DNA from: CAZISM01 sp964541895
GTDB lineage: Bacteria; Zhuqueibacterota; Zhuqueibacteria; Residuimicrobiales; Residuimicrobiaceae
NCBI GenBank assembly: GCA_964541895.1
Contig: CAZISM010000140.1
Span: 1 to 13,498, forward strand
DNA: 13,498 nt
Reading direction: 5' to 3'
Of the stretch, positions 7,372 through 13,498 are shown piece after piece (position 1 is the stretch's first letter; each line of letters starts with the position of its first letter). The translations under genes and the position numbers were made by a program. The notes under the pieces are model-generated. The model worked only from the letters and a program-made list of their open reading frames with translations. It was not told the origin of the DNA and did not search any database.

Positions 7372-10017
7372 CTATCTCAAAACGAGGCACTTTATGAACT
7401 CGCTATGATCACCGGCTTTCATTTTGATAAAATAAAGGCCGGAATGTCCAGATCTGATTTTCCAAACAATCCTGTGGGTTCCGGCGGGTTGGAAGCTTTC
7501 TGTCAATAACTCAATAATCTGGCCCTTGCTGTTGATCACCTGAATCTGCACAAAGCAGGGGCTGACCATATCGTACGTGACCTCTGTAGAACTATTGAAA
7601 GGATTAGGATAGTTTTGATGCAGTTTAAATGCAGCGGGTCCGTTAACGGACGATGCAGCCGGGCTCCTGGTCGTTGACGCGTCCTGCAATACAAGAATCC
7701 AGTCTTGTTGATCGGGCGGAACCGGCAGGACCAGTTGGCCGTCGTCTACCGACAATCTGCTATTCTGGTAAGATATTTTTTCTCCGGCGCGGGGATCGAA
7801 CCACTCGTATAGATAGTCATGATTGGCCGGCAGCCGGGACAGTCTCACCGTGTCCAGTATGGAATGACCGCCGCTATAATAGAGTGCAAAAAATTTATCA
7901 TCCTTTGACAATACCGGAATGGACGTTTGATTGACGGCATCATAAGGCGCCAAAGTCCACCATTCGATGGATTCATAAAATCGCCGCAAGGTGGTCATTT
8001 GATAGCCGCCGGGACGTTCCAAAGCTCGCCACCAGGGAATCGATTCGCCCCAGTCCCCATCAAAAGTATGGTCATCATCGTTTTGGGTCGGATACCACAA
8101 CCCCTGTGCACCGTAACCAAAACCGCAAAAACCGCATTGCAGGGTGTTATAAGCGTTATAGCGGACCACCGTGTCATCATGCGGCCGTAAAATACCTTTT
8201 GGCTGTATGCCCTCAAAGGTCACCTCTTGCAGCATGACCGGTTTTTGTGGTTCATGATGATAAGCCTGGCGATACATGGACAGAGGCGGTCCGATGAAAG
8301 GAGTGCCTGGCGGATAGGTCGGACCATTGTGTCCGCCCTGCAAGGTGATAAAGTCATGCCAGGGATCGTCCCAAACCTCGTGGCCATCCAGGTGCGTAAC
8401 CCAGGGCATCACGGTCATGGCTCGCTTATAGGGATCAAGATCTTTAATATACTGTCCAAGCAGCTTGGTCAGCCGGACATTCCCCAAAGGCAATTTAGAG
8501 TCTGCGTTGTACTCAATGTTGAAATTCCAGGTCATCGGATAAGCGCCATAGCGGGCGATAAAATATTTCCAGATGATTTTCCACTGCTCCAGGGTGTTTT
8601 CCACCCGCCACTGCAGACCTACTACCGGCAGGATGCCCTGATGGGTAATATAGTCAAAATGGCGATCCACCTCCTGCCAGTAGGCCGGCTGAATCTGCGG
8701 AGATGAATAAAAATAATCCGGATTGAGATATCCTTTTAGAAAACCAACAAAGCCAAAGTGAACGACGGAGAAACGCTGTGACTTTCTTTTGCGCACACAA
8801 TAACGAAAACAGGATGGAATGGAAGGATTCGACGATCCGTCCATGGGCATATAGTCGCTGGTGCCGAACCACCAGGTGTCCGCCAGCCAGAAAAATGGCG
8901 TGCCGTCCGAATAGGTCAGGTAGCGCTTGTTGTCGCTGACCTTTAAAAAACCGCCGTTTCTGAACAACGGATTTTCGCCAGAGGCTGCGGCCACGCTAAA
9001 GGAACCAGAACGACCGTGCAAACCGGCATCTTGCGGACAAAATGTACGATAGCTCCATGCTCCCGGCGATGGCGGCGCAAAACGAATTTTCCAAAAAAAT
9101 CCACCATCCCAGAAACCGTTTATGGTAAATGTGGTATCACCTGGTCCGGTAAATTCCGCATAAAAGTCTACGTCCCGCCAGGGTTCGGCGAATTTTTGCT
9201 GCGCTTGAAATTCAAACTCCCGGACGCGAAAACATTGCGACGACTGCGCAACCGTAAGCATTACCGGCGAACCCGCAGGCCGTTGAACACCGGACCTGGG
9301 TTCCTGATCGATGACGGTCCCCTCCGTATATTCGTCCGTCGTCCACCTGCGGACGAAAACGGCAAACCCCTCCTGTTCAAGAAATTCGATAGCCTGGTCT
9401 TCGTTCATTGAAATCACATCAACAACAGATCGGGGCCCGCACGAAGCTGTTACGTCCTGCGCCATCTGGCTCAAGGCCGGATCATGGCTCGCAGCAATCC
9501 AGTCGATCTCAAATTCCGCCTGGTCAAACGGGAACAGGGCCGGATATTGCGGATAACTGGTGGGCAATCGCAACTCGATGCGGCCCATGACTCCTTTCCA
9601 TCCGCCCTCATTGCTCAAGTCGAGCAGAATTCGGGTATCCTGGTAACCGAAGGAAAAAGAGCGCCATACCTTTACCTGATTGTTGGCATCCCAGGCGACA
9701 AAATGGGCAGGATAAAAGGCCGGCACCTCCAGCCCATGAATGTTCATCGACACAATGATGTATTTGTTGGCGTTGGCATCGACGCCGCTGTTGGCCAGAG
9801 CGAAAGCACAATAATCGGTGGGTGGATTGCTGAGAAAGCCGCCCACCAAACGGCCGTTGGAGTAATCCGGCCCCCTGAATTCCTGGTGTACCGCCATGCG
9901 CACGCCGGTCCATCCCTCGCTATTACAATCAAATGTCCAGACGTTCGAGGAGGCAAGGCTATTGGATAAAGCCAGCACGAATGATGAACAAAACAAGAAT
10001 CTGCATAAAATGTTCAT
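7372..10017 (-). CDS. Type IX-secreted DUF4038 (GH140-like) glycoside hydrolase with PASTA and DUF5060 domains
   Basis: An 881-residue modular enzyme. In order: signal peptide (1-23); a beta-sandwich-like domain, perhaps carbohydrate binding (about 25-175); a PASTA-like domain (about 197-257, with DQAIEFLEQEGFAV and GTVIDQEPRSGVQRPAGSPV); a DUF5060-type beta domain (about 263-342); a DUF4038 TIM barrel (about 355-690, opening with YSDGTPFFWLADTWWFG); a beta-rich domain like the collagen-binding-type C-domain that usually follows DUF4038 (about 695-780); and a type IX sorting domain (about 797-881, QNYPNPFNSS). GH140 includes apiosidases acting on pectin. Glu502 (WNFNIEYNAD) and Glu598 (MLQEVTFEG) are candidate acid/base and nucleophile, by inference. 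It would be displayed or released outside the outer membrane. The ATG has only a weak ribosome site (GGGG about 12 bases upstream). The gene lies 119 bases after the symporter gene, the largest gap in the window, and 12 bases before the sulfatase. Confidence 0.86.
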   Translation of the reverse strand: MNILCRFLFCSSFVLALSNSLASSNVWTFDCNSEGWTGVRMAVHQEFRGPDYSNGRLVGGFLSNPPTDYCAFALANSGVDANANKYIIVSMNIHGLEVPAFYPAHFVAWDANNQVKVWRSFSFGYQDTRILLDLSNEGGWKGVMGRIELRLPTSYPQYPALFPFDQAEFEIDWIAASHDPALSQMAQDVTASCGPRSVVDVISMNEDQAIEFLEQEGFAVFVRRWTTDEYTEGTVIDQEPRSGVQRPAGSPVMLTVAQSSQCFRVREFEFQAQQKFAEPWRDVDFYAEFTGPGDTTFTINGFWDGGFFWKIRFAPPSPGAWSYRTFCPQDAGLHGRSGSFSVAAASGENPLFRNGGFLKVSDNKRYLTYSDGTPFFWLADTWWFGTSDYMPMDGSSNPSIPSCFRYCVRKRKSQRFSVVHFGFVGFLKGYLNPDYFYSSPQIQPAYWQEVDRHFDYITHQGILPVVGLQWRVENTLEQWKIIWKYFIARYGAYPMTWNFNIEYNADSKLPLGNVRLTKLLGQYIKDLDPYKRAMTVMPWVTHLDGHEVWDDPWHDFITLQGGHNGPTYPPGTPFIGPPLSMYRQAYHHEPQKPVMLQEVTFEGIQPKGILRPHDDTVVRYNAYNTLQCGFCGFGYGAQGLWYPTQNDDDHTFDGDWGESIPWWRALERPGGYQMTTLRRFYESIEWWTLAPYDAVNQTSIPVLSKDDKFFALYYSGGHSILDTVRLSRLPANHDYLYEWFDPRAGEKISYQNSRLSVDDGQLVLPVPPDQQDWILVLQDASTTRSPAASSVNGPAAFKLHQNYPNPFNSSTEVTYDMVSPCFVQIQVINSKGQIIELLTESFQPAGTHRIVWKIRSGHSGLYFIKMKAGDHSEFIKCLVLR

Positions 10018-10040
10018 AGATGAAAATGCCCCAAGCAGCC

Positions 10041-10071
10041 GAATAGAGAAATAGGATAATGCTCTCTATTC
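10041..10071. repeat. Perfect 9-bp inverted repeat upstream of the DUF4038 hydrolase gene
   Basis: The arms GAATAGAGA (10041-10049) and TCTCTATTC (10063-10071) are exact reverse complements around a 13-base spacer. The repeat sits 24 bases before the hydrolase ATG, in the 119-base gap after the symporter stop. The arms are AT-rich and there is no T-run after the stem on the minus strand, so a rho-independent terminator is unlikely. It could be an operator or an mRNA stem controlling the downstream enzyme genes. Confidence 0.5.
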
Positions 10072-10136
10072 AAGTACGACAAATATAACGGTGCAAGTCC
10101 GTTGCCGGCTCGATGATTTTCGTCACGGTTTTTCGG

Positions 10137-11591
10137 TCAGTGCGGATCCGTCCCCGTGGTCCGCTTGAGGCTCTCCATAAAAGCCTTATTGACCGGATAT
10201 TTCCACAAGGCTATTATCGCAAGAAGCGCAAACAGCACGCCGGAAAAAAAGGTTGCCACTGCCAGAGAATAGATCGCCTGGGGCGTTTGATGTTCTGCGC
10301 TGGTGACGAAACCGATCGAGCTCAGGACGTTGCCGACAATCAGCAATCCCAACGAAGACGCCAATTTTATCAAAAAACTGAACATCGCCGAATAGCTGCC
10401 GTCTTTGAGAATACCGGTTTTCAACTGGCTGATTTCAGCCGTGTCTGCAACCATCGAAAAAGCTATCGGCGCCAGAATGCCATTGCCCATCCAGTACATG
10501 GCGTGAAAAGGCACAAATACGATGACGGCGATGGGGAGTATGGAACCGCCGACGGTGAGCGTGGAGGCGGGATTCAGTATCCCGGGCAAAAAAATGAACG
10601 CAAGACAAAGGTTGCCGATCATGGATACCACGGCGCCGGTGATGGCGGTCAACCTTTTATCGATCTTTCTGGCAATGAGGGGCGTTAGCATCGAACCGAT
10701 GGCAAAACCCACCATCGTCGATCCATGGGCGATGGACTTTTGTCCTGATCCGAATTTCATGAAATAGATGTAAAGATACATCTGCAACGTCGCTACCAGC
10801 ACCATACCCTGTGTGGCGATGGCATAAAAGGTATAAATGATGAGTGAGTATTTGTCCTGCAGGATATCTCTGGTACCCTGGAAAAAAGAGGTCAGGCTGC
10901 CTTCTGTCGGCAATCCCTGCCGCGAATCGACCCGATATCTGCCCGTGACAAAGGTAACGATCAATACCATGATCAGCGTGGCCACACTGAAGGCGGCGCC
11001 CATGTGCACATAATTTGCAGGTATGTTCGTGCCCGGTGTTGGCCCGGTATCCTTGAAAAAAAGCGACCAGGCCAGTGCGGGGCCGAACAGATTCGCGGTC
11101 ATATTGATGACGTGACGGGCGCCCTGCACTTTTGACCGTTCATGGTAATCCCGACAGATTTCAAACCCCAGGGCAAGGTATGGAATGTAGTAAATGGTCA
11201 CCGCGGCTCTGATCAGCAGATTCATGACCAGCAGGTACCAAAAGAGCCATTTGCCCTGCTGCATGGCCGGCGGAATGGCCCAGAGGAAATAAAAACTCAG
11301 GGCAAGAAAAATTCCGCCGAACAGAATGTACGGATGGCGCCGGCCGAAACGGCAGCGGGTTTTGTCGCTGAGGTACCCCATCACCGGATCGGTGATGGCA
11401 TCCCAAAAAACGGATATGGACAGGGCCAATCCGGCCAGACGATAGTCGAGCCCCAAAGCTTGGGTATAAAAAAGCATTGAAAAAGCCCATATACCGTTCA
11501 TGGTCAGAGAGAAGGCCCCATCTCCCGTCGCATAGGCCAGGATATCAACCAAAGGCGTTCCTGATTTTTTGTTTTCAACGCTGGATCCCAC
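10137..11591 (-). CDS. GPH/MelB-type sugar:cation symporter (MFS)
   Basis: A 484-residue inner-membrane transporter of the glycoside-pentoside-hexuronide:cation symporter family (MFS_2). About 12 hydrophobic segments can be traced. The family signature SVFWDAITDPVMGYLSD followed by RCRFGRRHPYIL lies at residues 60-90. Asp64 and Asp68 match the positions of the MelB cation-site aspartates (inference from motif alignment). It would import a sugar or small oligosaccharide, or an uronate, released by the neighbouring enzymes, driven by a sodium or proton gradient. The start is a GTG with GGAG six bases upstream. The gene lies 86 bases after the ADP-ribosylglycohydrolase-fold gene. The 11592-11677 gap shows no obvious terminator. 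The substrate cannot be read from sequence alone; rhamnose or an uronic-acid-containing product would fit the neighbourhood. Confidence 0.9.
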   Translation of the reverse strand: MGSSVENKKSGTPLVDILAYATGDGAFSLTMNGIWAFSMLFYTQALGLDYRLAGLALSISVFWDAITDPVMGYLSDKTRCRFGRRHPYILFGGIFLALSFYFLWAIPPAMQQGKWLFWYLLVMNLLIRAAVTIYYIPYLALGFEICRDYHERSKVQGARHVINMTANLFGPALAWSLFFKDTGPTPGTNIPANYVHMGAAFSVATLIMVLIVTFVTGRYRVDSRQGLPTEGSLTSFFQGTRDILQDKYSLIIYTFYAIATQGMVLVATLQMYLYIYFMKFGSGQKSIAHGSTMVGFAIGSMLTPLIARKIDKRLTAITGAVVSMIGNLCLAFIFLPGILNPASTLTVGGSILPIAVIVFVPFHAMYWMGNGILAPIAFSMVADTAEISQLKTGILKDGSYSAMFSFLIKLASSLGLLIVGNVLSSIGFVTSAEHQTPQAIYSLAVATFFSGVLFALLAIIALWKYPVNKAFMESLKRTTGTDPH

Positions 11592-11597
11592 TCGTCA

Positions 11598-11601
11598 CTC
11601 C
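11598..11601 (-). promoter_or_regulatory. Ribosome binding site for the GTG start of the symporter
   Basis: GGAG on the minus strand is six bases before the GTG at 11589-11591. A nearby ATG overlapping the site opens only ATG GAG TGA, so the GTG is the likely start. Confidence 0.55.
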
Positions 11602-11677
11602 ATTCTGGTCCGAGACAGCCGCTTTGAATATCGTTTTTACTGTTTTCCCAGGCTATAGGAATTTGGATCGTTTTTCC

Positions 11678-13315
11678 TCAAAATGTATAAGAGAAATCCT
11701 CATTATAATTTTGCAGGTTCCCATTGATGAAGGTAAAAGGTACGTTCATATTCGTATGCCTGCCCGGAGCCGTAATTTGGAATACTCCGTTCACGACGGG
11801 CTCAGTGACAGATTCACATCGGAATTCAAAGTTGATGCATTCCATATTCCCGCGGAAGCCAGCCCCTCTGAAATAGGATGCCTTTATCAATAGTCTCCCG
11901 CTTCTGGACGGCAACACGTGCATCTTTTCATCACACCAGACCTTGATGTCCAACGCTTCAACGGTCTTGTATGTGTTCACAATTCTCAACAGCACTTTTT
12001 TACTCTCATTGTTTTTTAAAGCCGGCCCTCCCTCCAAGATCACCTGAACATCAAAGAAATCGAATGAATAGACCGGTCCTTTCGCCCTCTCGGCAAACAA
12101 GCTAGAATCATCACACTTCAAACTTCCCGGAATCGCAGCTTTGATGGGTTTGCCGTCCGTTATCTCCACGCCGCTCTCATAGGCAAGCCCGACCTGCATA
12201 CCGATTCTGGCTACTCGATCGACCAAATGGTCAATGGTTGCAGGAATCTCCGAGCCATATCCGCCCAGTTCACCCAGATTCAGACAAGCGGTCTTGATGG
12301 ACCTGCCAATGGGATCAAGCCATTTTTGCGGGATGCCTTCAGCGCCGTGAATAATTCCATAGATCGCTCCAACCGTTGCGGCCGTGCAGTCGGTGTCCTC
12401 ACCGCAATTAATGGTCACCTGCATGAGCCTATCAAAATCCCCCTGTGAATAGAGCAATCCGATAATAACTATCGCAATATTGGATGGAACGTCAAAGCCC
12501 AGGGTCCCGTCAAAGTATCCCTTTTCATAGTCCTCTTTGGAGCCCATGTCAGGATTTGCCCCTAACACACAGCCCCGATATCTGCTCAGGACCTCGTCGC
12601 GAAGCTCTTTATAGTCCATGCCCTTCTCATAACACCCCACCACGAATTTGACAGCCTCAGCGGTCACACAATCCGCCGGTATGTAGGACAGCCCGATCTC
12701 GATCAACTTGCGGAAATCACTCTCGACAAACGCCGCACTTTCCAGAGCAGCGGTAAAGATTTCGGCAAATGTTCCCTCGCCGTCGCCATGGTCAAGGATC
12801 GCATCTTCATACGCGTATCTGGCCGCGATGTGGGGCGCCCCGGGAGCAATGGCAGCCCATATTTCTGAGCGGATGAATGCACCGCAGCTGTGTTTATATT
12901 CGTTATAATGTGTTCCGCAGATCGGAGCAGGCAATCCGGAACGCATATTTATTTTGCCGGTACCGTATTCGGCCCAATGAGGTGTAACATAGGTGAGCCA
13001 GTATTCTCCCAGTGTTCGGGAATTGATATTCAAACCACGCTCCTCGAGCGCGATAAGCCAGAGCAGTTGAATATCGAGGTCATCATTGGGCAGCGGATTC
13101 CCATCCAATTTCTGTACATAGAATGTGAAATCATTTTTTTGTCTGATCCACTCAAAGGGTGCGCCGGCGGTCCCGCCAATATTCTTTCCCAAAAAGCAAC
13201 CCGTCAGCTTGTTGCGATAGTTTTCAGCGGACATCCACCCCAGTCGTGTCGATTCAGTTCTTGCCCAATCAGGTTTTGAGGTAATCGGCTTATATTCACA
13301 GGCATCAAGTTTCAT
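11678..13315 (-). CDS. ADP-ribosylglycohydrolase-fold protein with extra C-terminal domain
   Basis: A 545-residue protein without signal peptide, so probably cytoplasmic. Residues about 33-380 match the all-alpha ADP-ribosylglycohydrolase fold (PF03747 type). NDDLD at 77-81 stands in the place of the first metal motif, KHSCGAFIR at 141-149 in that of the glycine/arginine motif, and GEDTDCTAATVGAIYG at 305-320 in that of the second metal motif. The acidic metal ligands therefore look kept. Residues about 410-545 are an added, beta-rich region that I do not recognise; they are absent from the minimal family of about 300 residues. Known members remove ADP-ribose from proteins, but relatives occur in sugar-use loci with unknown substrates, and a glycosidase-like step on an imported sugar is possible here (inference). 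The ATG follows the stop of the upstream gene by two bases, indicating translational coupling, and GGAGGT precedes it by nine bases. Confidence 0.85.
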   Translation of the reverse strand: MKLDACEYKPITSKPDWARTESTRLGWMSAENYRNKLTGCFLGKNIGGTAGAPFEWIRQKNDFTFYVQKLDGNPLPNDDLDIQLLWLIALEERGLNINSRTLGEYWLTYVTPHWAEYGTGKINMRSGLPAPICGTHYNEYKHSCGAFIRSEIWAAIAPGAPHIAARYAYEDAILDHGDGEGTFAEIFTAALESAAFVESDFRKLIEIGLSYIPADCVTAEAVKFVVGCYEKGMDYKELRDEVLSRYRGCVLGANPDMGSKEDYEKGYFDGTLGFDVPSNIAIVIIGLLYSQGDFDRLMQVTINCGEDTDCTAATVGAIYGIIHGAEGIPQKWLDPIGRSIKTACLNLGELGGYGSEIPATIDHLVDRVARIGMQVGLAYESGVEITDGKPIKAAIPGSLKCDDSSLFAERAKGPVYSFDFFDVQVILEGGPALKNNESKKVLLRIVNTYKTVEALDIKVWCDEKMHVLPSRSGRLLIKASYFRGAGFRGNMECINFEFRCESVTEPVVNGVFQITAPGRHTNMNVPFTFINGNLQNYNEDFSYTF

Positions 13316-13317
13316 AC

Positions 13318-13498
13318 CTATTTGACCTCCACTACGTATGCACCCGATTCCAATCCGTCAAAATAAACATAAAACTCGTCCTGATGCTGGCCTGATATTC
13401 CCTTCAGCGGGATAAATGTGCCCTGGCTGTCGATCACCGTCGTCCCATTAATCAATATGCGATGGCCGTTTTTCACCATGCTTCTGGGCACGCCCACC
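13318..13498 (-). CDS. C-terminal end of an unidentified protein (starts beyond the right edge)
   Basis: The last 59 codons of an open frame that enters from the right edge and ends in TAG at 13318-13320. The sequence looks beta-rich, with alternating hydrophobic strands (RILINGTTVID and FYVYFDGLESGAYVVEVK), as in the last domain of an extracellular or carbohydrate-active beta-sandwich protein. I do not recognise a family. The frame is supported by its junction: TAG, two bases, then the ATG of the next gene, with that gene's Shine-Dalgarno inside the final codons. No type IX sorting motif is visible. It is probably the preceding gene of the same operon. Confidence 0.55.
   Translation of the reverse strand, partial: VGVPRSMVKNGHRILINGTTVIDSQGTFIPLKGISGQHQDEFYVYFDGLESGAYVVEVK
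13325..13330 (-). promoter_or_regulatory. Ribosome binding site embedded in the end of the upstream gene
   Basis: GGAGGT on the minus strand is nine bases before the ATG at 13313-13315 and is also part of the last sense codons of the upstream frame. This supports that ATG over the later Met28 and suggests coupled translation of the two genes. Confidence 0.6.

Noticed and set aside
8770..8860. Possible frameshift in the DUF4038 barrel around the basic stretch CVRKRKSQRF
   Set aside because: The frame stays open, and the flanking family motifs (LADTWWFG and VVHFGFVGFL) are in the same frame, so the gene appears intact.
10041..10071. Inverted repeat read as a rho-independent terminator for the symporter
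   Set aside because: The stem is AT-rich, the spacer is 13 bases, and no T-run follows it on the minus strand.

Overview
The window reads as one co-directional gene cluster for breaking down a complex polysaccharide. All eight recognisable coding regions lie on the minus strand, so transcription runs from high to low coordinates. Gaps between genes are 2 to 119 bases, and no stretch over 300 bases lacks a gene. No tRNA, rRNA, insertion sequence, CRISPR array or replication origin was seen.

Organism: a Gram-negative bacterium of the Fibrobacteres-Chlorobi-Bacteroidetes (FCB) type is likely. The protein at 7372-10017 ends in a type IX secretion sorting domain opening with QNYPNPFNSST. This form is common in Ignavibacteria, Calditrichota, KSB1 and similar candidate phyla. 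Several genes have clear Shine-Dalgarno sequences, unlike most Bacteroidia, and no SusC/SusD pair is in view. The exact phylum cannot be fixed from this window.

Layout in transcription order: the C-terminal end of an unidentified protein (13318-13498); an ADP-ribosylglycohydrolase-fold protein with an extra C-terminal domain (11678-13315); a GPH/MelB-type sugar:cation symporter (10137-11591); a large secreted DUF4038 (GH140-like) glycoside hydrolase with PASTA, DUF5060 and type IX sorting domains (7372-10017); a Tat-exported formylglycine sulfatase (5932-7359); a GH106-type alpha-L-rhamnosidase-like enzyme (2770-5874); a secreted protein with FG-GAP/VCBS repeats followed by BNR/Asp-box repeats (419-2719); and the start of a second, divergent GH106-like protein that runs off the left edge (1-379).

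Working model (inference): the type IX-secreted hydrolase acts on the glycan outside the cell or at its surface. The sulfatase and GH106 enzymes remove sulfate and terminal sugars, probably rhamnose, in the cell envelope. The symporter imports the released sugar, and the ADP-ribosylglycohydrolase-fold protein acts in the cytoplasm in an unknown step. Rhamnosidase-like enzymes beside a sulfatase suggest a sulfated, rhamnose-containing polysaccharide such as ulvan or an algal rhamnan, but the substrate is not proven by the sequence.
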